A DNA stretch of 41,360 bases from Pseudorhodoplanes sp. (GTDB lineage Bacteria > Pseudomonadota > Alphaproteobacteria > Rhizobiales > Xanthobacteraceae). Made by a program: the position numbers and the translations under genes. The stretch covers positions 1 through 41,360 of the forward strand of contig JALHOD010000024.1 in the NCBI GenBank assembly GCA_022843165.1, read 5' to 3'. This document shows positions 31,867 through 40,934 of this stretch, piece by piece; position 1 is the first letter of the stretch, and every line of letters begins with the position of its first letter. The notes under the pieces are model-generated. The model was given only the letters and a program-made list of their open reading frames with translations, did no database searches and had not been told where the DNA came from.

Positions 31867-33498
31867 ATGTCCGAAGACCGGGCGCTGGCGCAACGTCTTG
31901 AATTCATGAAAATCGATGCCTCGTCGAAAGAGGCGCTGAAATCCCTCAAGCCGCTGATCGACAAGGAACTGCCCCGCGCGCTCGATATCTTCTACGCCCA
32001 GGTCAGAAAATTCCCCGACGTCGCCCGCCATTTCACCGACGAGGGCCATATCGGCAGGGCGAAAGACGCCCAGATTCGCCACTGGAGCAATATCAGCGGC
32101 GGGAATTTCGGCGACGATTACGCCCAGAGCAGCCGCGCCATCGGCCAGACCCATGCACGGATCGGTCTCGATGCAAGATGGTATGTCGGCGGATATGCGC
32201 TGATCGCCGAGCAACTGATCACGGCGGCGGCCGGCGAGCTCTGGCCGAAAGGCGCGTTCGGCGGCAAGGCCAAGAAGGCGGAATCTGCTGCCAGCACCAT
32301 CGCTGCGCTGGTGAAGGCGGTGTTCCTCGATATGGAGCTGGGCATTTCCGCCTATATCGACAGTGCCGAGGCCGCCCGCCGCGAGATGGAAGCCGCCCGC
32401 ACCGTTGCGATCCAGAACAAGACCGCGGCGATCGAGGCGTTGACCGCGGCGGTGTCGGATCTGGCGCAGGGCAATCTGCAGGCCCGCCTGACCGGAGAAT
32501 TCTCCGAGGAATATCGCGCGCTGCAGAACAACTTCAACAGCATGGCGGCGGGGCTGGAGGACGTGATCCGGGCGATCGCCGCCTCGACCTCGGAACTCGC
32601 CTCGGCGGCGGCGGAGATTTCGTCCAGCACCACCGATCTCTCCCAGCGCACCGAGGAACAGGCGGCCAGCCTGGAGCAGACCTCGGCCTCGATGGAGGAG
32701 ATTTCGGTCACGGTGAAGAACAACGCGGAGAACGCCACCCGGGCCAACGACCTGACCCGCGCCACGCGCGATGTCGCCGATCGCGGCGGCAAGGTGGTGT
32801 CGGAGGCGGTCGCCGCGATGAGCCGCATCGAGGATTCCTCGCGCAAGATTTCCGACATCATCAGCGTGATCGACGAGATCGCGCGCCAGACCAATCTTCT
32901 CGCGCTCAACGCGGCGGTCGAAGCCGCACGCGCGGGCGAGGCGGGCCGCGGCTTCGCCGTGGTAGCCTCGGAAGTGCGCAGCCTGGCGCAGCGCTCCTCG
33001 CAGGCGGCCAAGGACATCAAGGACCTGATCACCAGCAGCGCCGGCCAGGTGAAGGACGGCGTCGATCTGGTGAACCGCGCTGGCGCCTCGCTGAGCGAGA
33101 TCGTCGAATCGATCAAGAGCGTCGCCACCATCGTGTCCGACATCGCCAATGCCAGCAGGGAACAGGCGTCCGGCATCGACCAGGTCAACAAGGCGCTCAA
33201 CCAGATGGACGAGGTCACGCAGCAGAACTCGGCTTTGGTCGAGGAGAACGCGGCGACCGCCAAGACACTGGAAGAGCAGCAGGCGGCGATGAGCGAACGG
33301 GTCGGTTTCTTCCGCTTCGGACACGCCCAGACCGCAGTGGCCAAGCCGCGCGCCGCGGCCGCCAGGCCCGCTGTCCCGGCTCCCAAGCCGGCTCCCAAGC
33401 CGGCCCCGCGCGGTGCCATCCTGCGGCGCGACCGGCCGGCTTTGCCCACGCGCGGCGCCAATGCGCTGGCGGTTGACAACGACTGGCAAGAATTCTGA
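31867..33498 (+). CDS. globin-coupled methyl-accepting chemotaxis protein (MCP 3, HemAT-like)
   Basis: Soluble 543-residue receptor with no membrane helix. Residues about 1-160 are a protoglobin/globin-coupled sensor domain: [16 protein letters not shown] places Tyr43 as the likely distal ligand-contacting residue, and [18 protein letters not shown] places His96 as the proximal haem ligand. A HAMP-like unit ([17 protein letters not shown], about 195-240) and an MA domain with tip [20 protein letters not shown] follow. The Ala/Pro/Lys tail ([10 protein letters not shown]) ends in DWQEF. By family knowledge (HemAT) it senses O2, or CO/NO, for aerotaxis. Start MSEDRALAQ follows CAGGTACTGGAC. A strong terminator lies downstream. 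Confidence 0.94.
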   Translation: MSEDRALAQRLEFMKIDASSKEALKSLKPLIDKELPRALDIFYAQVRKFPDVARHFTDEGHIGRAKDAQIRHWSNISGGNFGDDYAQSSRAIGQTHARIGLDARWYVGGYALIAEQLITAAAGELWPKGAFGGKAKKAESAASTIAALVKAVFLDMELGISAYIDSAEAARREMEAARTVAIQNKTAAIEALTAAVSDLAQGNLQARLTGEFSEEYRALQNNFNSMAAGLEDVIRAIAASTSELASAAAEISSSTTDLSQRTEEQAASLEQTSASMEEISVTVKNNAENATRANDLTRATRDVADRGGKVVSEAVAAMSRIEDSSRKISDIISVIDEIARQTNLLALNAAVEAARAGEAGRGFAVVASEVRSLAQRSSQAAKDIKDLITSSAGQVKDGVDLVNRAGASLSEIVESIKSVATIVSDIANASREQASGIDQVNKALNQMDEVTQQNSALVEENAATAKTLEEQQAAMSERVGFFRFGHAQTAVAKPRAAAARPAVPAPKPAPKPAPRGAILRRDRPALPTRGANALAVDNDWQEF

Positions 33499-33569
33499 GC
33501 CGGTCGCAGGGTCTATGGTGAAGTAGCCTATTAATTACTTTGGCAATGATCCGGCGCGATGCGCTGGAC

Positions 33570-33605
33570 ATGCCCGGAGCTTCGCTCCGGGCATTTTCTT
33601 TTTAA
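33570..33605 (+). terminator. intrinsic terminator after MCP 3
   Basis: 11-bp stem ATGCCCGGAGC/GCTCCGGGCAT with a 3-nt loop, followed by TTTCTTTTT. Strong Rho-independent terminator 71 nt past the stop; it separates the two halves of the island. Confidence 0.88.
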
Positions 33606-33764
33606 GTCATTGGACAGGATATGTTTTTGGGTGGGCAGCCTGAGCGGCGCCGTGGGCAAGGTGGGCGGCAATGGCGAGGAAGTGAAGCCCCCGATCCAGA
33701 ATGGTGTTTCAACTTGGGCGGGTGCGGGGTAATTTCACGGCACTGATTTGGATAATGGAATCAC

Positions 33765-34793
33765 ATGCTCATCCTGTTCGACGGAGAACTGGGACCGCGC
33801 GACACGCTTCGCTTTGTGGAGGAAAAGATCGGCGTTGGCCTGTGGAGTCTCGACGTCGATTCCGGCGCGATGAGGTGGTCGCCCGGCCTTTACGCGCTGC
33901 TGGGCCTGGAGTTTGGCGCCGTCGAGCCGACGCTCACGCTGTTCCGAAGCATGATGCATCCCGACGACCGGCTCAGCCGCGGCGACGTTGACCGGATTCT
34001 GAGGGGCGGCGCGTCGATCGACCGCGAATTCCGCATCATCCGCCGCGACGGCCGCATCCGCTGGGTCGCCAATCGCGGCGAGCCGGTGCTCAACAGCACG
34101 GGACAGGCGGCGCGGGCGATCGGCGTCATCTATGACATCACCGGCAAGCAGAACGCCCAAAGCGAACTACGCGCCAACGAGAAGCGCTACCGTACGCTCA
34201 CCAGAGCGGTCGCCACCATTGTCTGGCGGTCGCCGCCCGACGGCGAGGTGATTGATTTTCCCGAATGGCAGGAAATCACCGGTCAGTCCCAGTCGGAGAT
34301 CCAGGGGAAGGGATGGCTGGATGCCGTGCATCCCGACGACCGCGCTTACGTGGCGAACGCACGCGCGCGCTCGATCGCGCTGCGCACAACGTACAATGTG
34401 AACTATCGCGTCCGTCTGAAGGACGGCAACTATCGCTGGTTCAACGCGCGTGCGGCGCCGGTCCGTGGCCCGAACGGCGAACTGGTGGAATGGATCGGAA
34501 TCCTGATCGAAAACTTCTCGGCGCCCGAGGATGTCCGCATGAATGCCGGCGAACTGACCGGCGCACAGGCGCGGGCGGCGCGGGCGATTTTGAGCTGGAC
34601 CGTGAAGGACGTGGCCGTTGCGGCCAAGGTGTCGATCTCGACGGTGCGGCGGCTTGAGGACACGGACGGCTCCTCGCAACTGCGGGATGATCTGCGCGAC
34701 GCCATCAAGGCGGCGCTTGAAAAGGCCGGGGTGGAATTTCTGTATCTGCCGTCCGGGCCGCCAGCGGTCAGGCCGCGCCGGACTGCGCTGTAA
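33765..34793 (+). CDS. PAS-PAS sensor with C-terminal helix-turn-helix domain
   Basis: 342 residues, soluble. PAS 1 about 15-130 (VGLWSLDVDSGAMRWSPGLYALLGLE, HPDDRLSRGDVDRIL, DREFRIIRRDGRIRWV). PAS 2 about 138-260 (RTLTRAVATIVWRSPPDGEVI, GWLDAVHPDDR, YRVRLKDGNYRWFNARAAPV). A C-terminal HTH of the XRE-like type with a short DNA-binding unit about 268-330: LTGAQARAARAILSWTVKDV, AKVSISTVRRLED, then AIKAALEKAGVEFLYLP, the ending typical of small phage-repressor-like regulators. It lacks a kinase, receiver or GGDEF domain, so it is likely a one-component regulator whose ligand or cofactor is unknown. It sits alone between the two chemoreceptor modules and may control them. Confidence 0.85.
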   Translation: MLILFDGELGPRDTLRFVEEKIGVGLWSLDVDSGAMRWSPGLYALLGLEFGAVEPTLTLFRSMMHPDDRLSRGDVDRILRGGASIDREFRIIRRDGRIRWVANRGEPVLNSTGQAARAIGVIYDITGKQNAQSELRANEKRYRTLTRAVATIVWRSPPDGEVIDFPEWQEITGQSQSEIQGKGWLDAVHPDDRAYVANARARSIALRTTYNVNYRVRLKDGNYRWFNARAAPVRGPNGELVEWIGILIENFSAPEDVRMNAGELTGAQARAARAILSWTVKDVAVAAKVSISTVRRLEDTDGSSQLRDDLRDAIKAALEKAGVEFLYLPSGPPAVRPRRTAL

Positions 34794-35222
34794 TTGAGCG
34801 ATATCCGCCGGCTTCAGCGACCAAAAGAACAGTTTTTGTTCAAATCAGACGAAGACCGGCACGATGTGAGTGATTATTGCTCACGGGCGGAACCTGTGCT
34901 GAGACAAAAAAATCAACAGCATGTCAATGGTAAATCGGCAAACTCCGGATAGCTGAAAACTGCATTGGAATGTTGGGGGCCATGCATATGCGCACATTCG
35001 CCGCAATTTAATGTCGGCCGACGATCTGCGCGCGACATTCGCGATCGCGCAGGTTCCATTTGCCGCGTCTTTCACAGCGCGCATCAAACGCTTTTTAACA
35101 CGTCGTTCGGGCCGTGCTCCGAAAGGCGCAGGCGAGTCTGCGTCCGATTTACCTTGCACCAATTCGCCGCCCGTTAGGTCCCCGCCGCATTCATGTCGCT
35201 TGCTCAAGGAATAGGAAAGCAG
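34794..35222 (+). promoter_or_regulatory. 429-nt intergenic region upstream of cheW copy 2, with palindromes
   Basis: No convincing gene; short frames at 35011-35214 lack protein-like composition. Two dyads occur: GAACAGTTTTTGTTC at 34827-34841 (35 nt past the PAS-HTH stop; possibly a weak terminator) and GTGAG-N9-CTCAC at 34866-34884. Both are candidate operators for the upstream PAS-HTH protein. The region is locally AT-richer than its surroundings, which suits a promoter. Confidence 0.45.
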
Positions 35223-35771
35223 ATGTCACAGATGTCCGGAACGTCCGCCGCCGTGGATCAAGACAATCCCGCACGCCATCAGACGGTGGTGGAATCCGGC
35301 GACGCCGAATCGACCGAACTGATCAGCTTCGCCATCGGCGACGACCAGTATGGCGTCGATATCATGGCGGTGCGCGAGATCAAGGGCTGGTCGGAAATCA
35401 CGCACCTTCCCAAGCAGCCGGAATATGTGCGCGGCGTGCTCAACCTGCGCGGCGTCATGGTCCCGATCATCGACCTGCGCTGCCGGTTCGGCCAGGGCCT
35501 GACGGAGGCCACCGCGCTTCACATCGTCATCATCGTGCAGGTCGAGGACCGGCAGGTCGGCCTGCTGGCCGATCGCGTGCTCGACATCGTGTCGTTCGAG
35601 AATTCGCAGGTGCAGCCGGTTCCGCGCGTCGCCAGGAACGGCCGCATCGATTTCCTCGGGGGTCTGGTGACGGTCGAGAACGGCATGATCGCCCTGATCG
35701 ACCTGCCAAACCTGCTTTCGATTTCGGACGTTGCCGGGCTGGACGGTCCGACGCCCGGTAACGGCGACTAG
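35223..35771 (+). CDS. cheW: chemotaxis adaptor CheW (copy 2)
   Basis: 182-residue CheW with the same core as copy 1: ELISFAIGDDQYGVDIMAV, VRGVLNLRGVMVPIIDLR, EDRQVGLLADRVLDIVSF. It differs mainly in its N-terminal about 38 residues and a C-terminal extension of about 14 residues (DVAGLDGPTPGNGD). The ATG at 35223 is preceded by AGGAAAGCAG; in-frame ATGs at 35193 and 35232 are weaker. It is the first gene of a likely operon with the PAS receptor (60 nt gap), MCP 5 and the HD-GYP gene. Two CheW copies imply either dosage or a distinct pairing for each module. Confidence 0.96.
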   Translation: MSQMSGTSAAVDQDNPARHQTVVESGDAESTELISFAIGDDQYGVDIMAVREIKGWSEITHLPKQPEYVRGVLNLRGVMVPIIDLRCRFGQGLTEATALHIVIIVQVEDRQVGLLADRVLDIVSFENSQVQPVPRVARNGRIDFLGGLVTVENGMIALIDLPNLLSISDVAGLDGPTPGNGD

Positions 35772-35831
35772 CCGGACGGACGTTGGGCATCATTCGATTT
35801 TCTAACAAGAACACTGGATCCGGAGTTGAAC

Positions 35832-37691
35832 ATGTCTTGGCTCAACCGTTCGAAGGCGCAAGGCGACACTGCGGGCGGCCGCAAGGGAAGCTACAATCTC
35901 GACTATCTCAAGGGTCGGATTCCGGAAAACATCACCACGGCGGTGATGATGGTCGATCGCGATTTCATCGTGACCTATGTGAACCAGCCCACGACAGAGT
36001 TGCTCACGGCCAACGTCGATGCCTTCCGGAAGGCCTGGCCGACCTTCGACCCGAGCAAGATCGTCGGAACCTGCATCGACATGTTCCACAAGAATCCGGC
36101 TCACCAGCGCAAGATGCTGGCCGATCCGTCCCGCCTGCCGTTCAAGACCGAAATCACCATCGGAGACCTGAAGATCTCCCTGCTGGTGAACGCCAGCTTC
36201 GACAAGAAGGGCAATTACGTCGGCAACATCCTGGAATGGAAGGATGTGACCGAGGCCCGGCTGAACGAGGGCATGCTGGCTGCGATCAACAGGACGCAGG
36301 CGATGATCGAGTTCACGCTGGACGGCAAAATCGTCCATGCCAACGAGAATTTCCTGAACACGCTGGGCTATTCGCTCGACGAGATCAAGGGCCGCCACCA
36401 CAGCATGTTCGTGGAGCCGGGCTATGCCCAGAGTCCCGAATACAAGTTGTTCTGGGAGAAGCTCGGCCGCGGCGAGTTCGACGCCGCGCAGTACAAGCGC
36501 ATCGGCAAGGGCGGCAAGGAGGTCTGGATCCAGGCCAGCTACAATCCGATCCTCGATTCAAGCGGCCGCGTGTTCAAGGTCGTGAAATTCGCGACCGACA
36601 TCACGCCGATGCGGACGGCGGTGGAGCAGACCCAGGACGTGGTCACCGCCGCCAAGGGCAAGGATCTGACCCGGCGGATTCCGATGGCCGGCAAGACCGG
36701 CGAACTCGAAATGCTCTGCGGCGGCGTGAACGATCTGCTCGACACCATTTCGGCCGTGATGATCGAGATCAAGGATGCCTCGCGCGAAGTCTCCAATGCC
36801 GCGGCGGAAATCTCCACCAGCACCACCGACCTCTCCCAGCGCACCGAGGAACAGGCCGCCAGCCTGGAACAGACCTCGGCCTCGATGGAACAGATTTCCT
36901 CGACCGTGAAGAACAATGCCGAGAACGCCAACCGTGCCAACACCCTGACCCGCGGCACGCAGGACGTGGCGGATCGCGGCGGCCAGGTGGTGTCGGAAGC
37001 CGTCTCCGCCATGAGCCGGATCGAGGATTCCTCGCGCAAGATTTCCGACATCATCAGCGTGATCGACGAGATCGCGCGCCAGACCAACCTGCTGGCGCTG
37101 AACGCGGCGGTGGAAGCCGCCCGCGCCGGCGAGGCCGGCCGCGGCTTCGCGGTGGTGGCCTCGGAAGTGCGCAGCCTGGCGCAGCGCTCCTCGCAGGCGG
37201 CCAAGGACATCAAGGACCTGATCACCAGCTCGTCGAGTCAGGTTCAGGACGGCGTGCAGCTCGTCAACCGCGCCGGCACCTCGCTGAAGGAGATTCTGGA
37301 CTCGATCAAGGAAGTGGCCGTCATCGTCGCCGACATCACCAATGCCAGCGCCGAGCAGGCCTCCGGAATTGAGGAGGTCAACAAGGCACTGACGCAGATG
37401 GACGAGGTGACGCAGCAGAACTCGGCTCTGGTCGAGGAGAACGCGGCGACCGCCAAGACACTGGAGCAGCAATCCGCCGCCATGGACGCCCGCGTCGGCG
37501 CGTTCCGGCTCAGTGCCGGCGGAACGGGTTCGGCGCGTGCAGCGACGGTCACGCCGATAGCGCCGCGTGCGGCGCCGGTTGCCAAGAAACTTCCGGCGAA
37601 AACCGCGGCTGCGCCGGTGCGCGGCACGGCGCGCCAGATGCAGACGGCGCTTGCCGCCGCCGTCACGCAGGACGAATGGCAGGAATTCTGA
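35832..37691 (+). CDS. soluble double-PAS methyl-accepting chemotaxis protein (MCP 4)
   Basis: 619 residues, no membrane helix. PAS 1 about 30-140 ([38 protein letters not shown]) and PAS 2 about 148-255 ([57 protein letters not shown]) precede a HAMP-like unit ([20 protein letters not shown]) and the MA signalling domain. The tail ends in EWQEF. This is the layout of cytoplasmic redox or energy receptors such as AerC or BdlA; the PAS cofactor (FAD, haem or none) cannot be read from sequence. The ATG at 35832 has GGAG six bases upstream. MCP 5 follows after 35 nt. Confidence 0.94.
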   Translation: MSWLNRSKAQGDTAGGRKGSYNLDYLKGRIPENITTAVMMVDRDFIVTYVNQPTTELLTANVDAFRKAWPTFDPSKIVGTCIDMFHKNPAHQRKMLADPSRLPFKTEITIGDLKISLLVNASFDKKGNYVGNILEWKDVTEARLNEGMLAAINRTQAMIEFTLDGKIVHANENFLNTLGYSLDEIKGRHHSMFVEPGYAQSPEYKLFWEKLGRGEFDAAQYKRIGKGGKEVWIQASYNPILDSSGRVFKVVKFATDITPMRTAVEQTQDVVTAAKGKDLTRRIPMAGKTGELEMLCGGVNDLLDTISAVMIEIKDASREVSNAAAEISTSTTDLSQRTEEQAASLEQTSASMEQISSTVKNNAENANRANTLTRGTQDVADRGGQVVSEAVSAMSRIEDSSRKISDIISVIDEIARQTNLLALNAAVEAARAGEAGRGFAVVASEVRSLAQRSSQAAKDIKDLITSSSSQVQDGVQLVNRAGTSLKEILDSIKEVAVIVADITNASAEQASGIEEVNKALTQMDEVTQQNSALVEENAATAKTLEQQSAAMDARVGAFRLSAGGTGSARAATVTPIAPRAAPVAKKLPAKTAAAPVRGTARQMQTALAAAVTQDEWQEF

Positions 37692-37726
37692 GGATCACAC
37701 CGCTTCCCTCAATACTGGAGAATGTT

Positions 37727-39736
37727 ATGTCGATACTGAAAAAGTTCGCTTCGGATGTGCGCATATCCACCAAGATTGCCATTTCATCCGTATTTGGAAT
37801 CGTGCTCGTTCTGGCGATTGTCGGGATGCAGCTCTACGGCGATGGCAAGATCCAGGCAGCCAAAGTCAATGCCGACCGCGAACAGACCATCGTTGCGGAC
37901 GCCATCTATGCCACCTCGGCGTCACGCGGCATGCAGATCGCGGTGCGTGACCTGCGTCTCGCCGCGACGCCGGACGATATCCGTGGTGCGACGGAAAGGC
38001 TGGAGGCGCAGCGCAAGACGGCGGACGGCTATGCTTCGGAAGCGATCACGCTTATCAAGGCCTCCGGCCGGCCCGGCGAGAATGCCGCGAAACTGCAAGC
38101 CCAGATTGAGCAATATGCGGCCGGCGCCAAAGAGGTGGCGGCGTTGCGGCTCGAATACCTGACCTTGCTGGCCAAGGGCGAGTCGAGCGAGAAGATCGCC
38201 GATCTGCAAACCCGGGCCGCGTCGATTGTCCGCGAGCGCACCCTGCCGGCTGCGGTGGAAATGGACGTCGCCGCTGCCAAGATGATCGAGATGGCGCGCG
38301 GACAGGTGGCGGCGGAAAACGAAGCCTTCACCAGCACCCTGGCGACTGTCGAACTCATCAATGAATCATTGGCCGGTGTGGTGATCTTCGTTCTGATCGG
38401 CACCGCCGTGTTCATGTTCTTCACCGTCATCCGGCCGATCCGCGCCCTGACCGGCGGCATGCGGGAGCTTGCCGAAGGCAATTTCGACGTCGTGTTGCCC
38501 GGCGTCGGCCGCAAGGACGAGATCGGCGGCATTGCCGGGGCGGTCGATACCTTCAAGATCAAGCTCGAGGAGAAAATGCGCCTCGATGCCGAGAAGGAGC
38601 AGGAGATTGCGCGGCGCGAACAGGCGGAACGCGACGAGCGCGCCCGCAAGGACGCCGAGAATGCCCGGATGGTGGCGCAGGTCGTGACCGCGCTCGGGGA
38701 GGGACTGGCAAATCTCGCCAAGGGCGATCTGACCTACCGCGTCACCGACGAATTCGCGGCCGAGTACAAGAAAGTGCAGGACGACTTCAACGCCGCCATC
38801 GGCCAGTTGCAGGAGACGGTGAAGAATATCGCGATGTCGTCGTCGGAAATTTCCAACGCGGCGGCCGAAATCTCCACCAGCACGACCGATCTCTCCCAGC
38901 GCACCGAGGAACAGGCCGCCAGCCTGGAAGAAACCTCGGCCTCGATGGAGCAGATCGCGGCGACGGTGAAGAAGAACGCCGAGAACGCCCAGCACGCCAA
39001 CAAGCTGACCCAGGGGACGCAGGAGGTCGCCGATCGCGGCGGCGCCGTGGTGTCGCAGGCGGTCACCGCCATGGCGCGCATCGAGGATTCCTCGCGCAAG
39101 ATCTCCGACATCATCAGCGTGATCGACGAGATCGCGCGCCAGACCAACCTGCTGGCGCTCAACGCGGCGGTGGAGGCGGCGCGTGCCGGCGAAGCCGGAC
39201 GCGGATTTGCGGTGGTGGCCTCGGAAGTGCGCAGCCTGGCGCAGCGTTCTTCGCAGGCGGCCAAGGACATCAAGGACCTGATCACCGGCAGCGCCGGCCA
39301 GGTGCAGGAAGGCGTCGAACTGGTCAATCGCGCGGGTGCCTCGCTCGCCGAGATTGTCGAATCGATCAAGAGCGTCGCGGCCATCGTGGCAGATATCGCT
39401 TCCGCCAGCGCCGAACAGGCCTCCGGCATCGACCAGATCAACAAGGCGCTCAACCAGATGGACGAGGTCACGCAGCAGAACTCGGCCCTGGTCGAGGAGA
39501 ATGCCGCCACCGCCAAGACCCTGGAAGACCAGCAATCGGCGATGAGCGAGCAGGTCGGGTTCTTCCGCTTTGGCGGCAATGACGGTGCAGGGGCAAGTGC
39601 GGATCATGCACCGGCCAGGCGCACAGCTCCCGCATCCACCCCGGCGGCCAAGCCGGCTGCGCAGCGCACCCGGCCCGCGCTCCGCACCGCCGGCGCCACC
39701 GCGCTTGCGGCCAATCCGGACTGGCAGGAATTCTGA
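37727..39736 (+). CDS. methyl-accepting chemotaxis protein 5, transmembrane
   Basis: Inner-membrane chemoreceptor of 669 residues. TM1 about 15-36; an all-helical periplasmic sensor of about 175 residues, unlike those of MCP 1 and 2 in sequence and rich in Ala; TM2 about 214-234. HAMP ([20 protein letters not shown]) is followed by a charged coiled coil ([20 protein letters not shown]), a second HAMP-like unit ([17 protein letters not shown]) and the MA domain. The Ala/Pro/Thr tail ends in DWQEF. GGAGAATGTT precedes the ATG. It lies 35 nt after the PAS receptor gene and is presumably co-transcribed. Confidence 0.95.
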   Translation: MSILKKFASDVRISTKIAISSVFGIVLVLAIVGMQLYGDGKIQAAKVNADREQTIVADAIYATSASRGMQIAVRDLRLAATPDDIRGATERLEAQRKTADGYASEAITLIKASGRPGENAAKLQAQIEQYAAGAKEVAALRLEYLTLLAKGESSEKIADLQTRAASIVRERTLPAAVEMDVAAAKMIEMARGQVAAENEAFTSTLATVELINESLAGVVIFVLIGTAVFMFFTVIRPIRALTGGMRELAEGNFDVVLPGVGRKDEIGGIAGAVDTFKIKLEEKMRLDAEKEQEIARREQAERDERARKDAENARMVAQVVTALGEGLANLAKGDLTYRVTDEFAAEYKKVQDDFNAAIGQLQETVKNIAMSSSEISNAAAEISTSTTDLSQRTEEQAASLEETSASMEQIAATVKKNAENAQHANKLTQGTQEVADRGGAVVSQAVTAMARIEDSSRKISDIISVIDEIARQTNLLALNAAVEAARAGEAGRGFAVVASEVRSLAQRSSQAAKDIKDLITGSAGQVQEGVELVNRAGASLAEIVESIKSVAAIVADIASASAEQASGIDQINKALNQMDEVTQQNSALVEENAATAKTLEDQQSAMSEQVGFFRFGGNDGAGASADHAPARRTAPASTPAAKPAAQRTRPALRTAGATALAANPDWQEF

Positions 39737-39745
39737 TTGCAACGA

Positions 39746-39774
39746 CCGGCGCGGCGGGTGATCCGCCGCGCCGG
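39746..39774 (+). repeat. 12-bp hairpin between MCP 5 and the HD-GYP gene
   Basis: CCGGCGCGGCGG pairs perfectly with CCGCCGCGCCGG around GTGAT, 10 nt past the MCP 5 stop. No T-run, so it may only attenuate transcription into the HD-GYP gene. Confidence 0.5.
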
Positions 39775-39821
39775 ACCGGAGGTGGGAGAACAATCGACGA
39801 TTGGGAAACCGGGGGCGACCG

Positions 39822-40934
39822 ATGCGCAATGTGCTTTTGCTGGCGGACCGCCACGCCGACGGCGCCTGGCTTCAGTACAAGATCAGCAAGGTCCGGCCTT
39901 GCCGGTTTGTGTCCATCCATGACGTGACGACGGACATTCCCGACATCGGCCTCATTGTCGCTGACGTGGCGCTGGACAATGAAGTCCTGGTGAAATTCCT
40001 GCGGCTGGCGCTGGAGCGGCACCGGGCCGCGAATACGCCGCTCCTGTGCCTGGTGAAAAACAAGACACATCAGACCCGGACGCAGGCCTATGCCATCGGC
40101 GCGACGGATGTTCTGCTTGCGGATTCGCCGACGCCTGTCCTGATCAGAGCCATCACGAAACTGATGGATCCGAATGACCGTTCCGCTGACACCGTGCCGG
40201 ACGACAGCGACGAGGCTTTCATGCTGCGCTCCGTACACGAAGCCGGCGCAGCTCTCACCGACATCATGGATGCGGCCGGACGCGATGCGGCGATTGCACC
40301 CGATGTCGTTGCGGCGGGCGCCGCGTCCGTCCTGGAGGCGTGCCGGAGATTCGACATCCGCGCCTGGCTCGACATCGTGTGGAACTACGACGACGTCACC
40401 TATCAGCATTGCCTTCTGGTCACCGGACTTGCGGCGGCCTTCGCCATCAAGCTCGGGTTCAATGCCGCCGATTGCCAGCGGCTCACATCGGCGGCGCTGC
40501 TGCACGATATCGGCAAGGCGAAGATTCCGGTCAACATCCTGAACAAGCCGGGCCGCCTGACCGACGACGAAATGAAGATCATACGGACGCATGCCGAGAT
40601 CGGCGCGAACCTGCTCGCGGAGCAGGGCGGGTTCGAAGACGACATCGTGTCGGTGGTGCGCCATCATCACGAACATCTCGACGGGGCCGGATATCCGGAC
40701 GGCCTGCATGCGGCGGACATCCCCGATATCGTCCGGCTCACGACCATCTGCGATATCTATGCGGCGCTGATCGAACGGCGTTCCTACAAGGAGCCGATGA
40801 GTCCGGACAGCGCGTTCGCGATTTTGCAGGACATGAAAGGCAAGCTCGATCCCGACCTGACGGCCTTTTTCCATAACGTGATGCTTGATTGCCGTGGCGG
40901 AGAATCGACACCCCCCCTGGCCCAGTACGCCTGA
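39822..40934 (+). CDS. HD-GYP domain protein with degenerate receiver
   Basis: 370 residues. Residues 1-115 look like a receiver domain: IGLIVADVALDN keeps an Asp at the phospho-acceptor place, but the acidic pair is reduced (LLADRHADG) and the Lys of the usual TKP block is replaced (GATDVLLADSP), so normal phosphorylation is doubtful. Residues about 185-350 are an HD-GYP phosphodiesterase: YQHCLLVTGL, LLHDIGKAKIPVNILNKPG (HD metal ligands), HHHEHLDGAGYPDGL (GYP block) and ICDIYAAL. All metal-site and GYP residues seem intact, so hydrolysis of cyclic di-GMP is likely. ATG at 39822 follows GGGGGCGACC. It ends the receptor operon and could link it to motility or biofilm control. Confidence 0.9.
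   Translation: MRNVLLLADRHADGAWLQYKISKVRPCRFVSIHDVTTDIPDIGLIVADVALDNEVLVKFLRLALERHRAANTPLLCLVKNKTHQTRTQAYAIGATDVLLADSPTPVLIRAITKLMDPNDRSADTVPDDSDEAFMLRSVHEAGAALTDIMDAAGRDAAIAPDVVAAGAASVLEACRRFDIRAWLDIVWNYDDVTYQHCLLVTGLAAAFAIKLGFNAADCQRLTSAALLHDIGKAKIPVNILNKPGRLTDDEMKIIRTHAEIGANLLAEQGGFEDDIVSVVRHHHEHLDGAGYPDGLHAADIPDIVRLTTICDIYAALIERRSYKEPMSPDSAFAILQDMKGKLDPDLTAFFHNVMLDCRGGESTPPLAQYA

Noticed and set aside
31315-33489. 724-codon frame antisense to cheW 1 and the globin receptor
   Set aside because: It is a mirror of the MA and CheW genes; similar frames recur antisense to the other receptors, which shows that they come from the repeated DNA rather than from real genes.
34827-34841. GAACAGTTTTTGTTC as a second LexA box
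   Set aside because: It is an inverted repeat with the wrong orientation; the alphaproteobacterial LexA box is a direct GAAC-N7-GAAC repeat.
35011-35214. Short frame upstream of cheW copy 2 as a gene
   Set aside because: Ser/Pro/Arg-rich, no ribosome site, and it overlaps the likely cheW leader.
27000-39736. Receptor repeats as an assembly artefact
   Set aside because: Each copy has its own sensor domain, linker, ribosome site and silent differences within the MA domain, so they are true paralogues.
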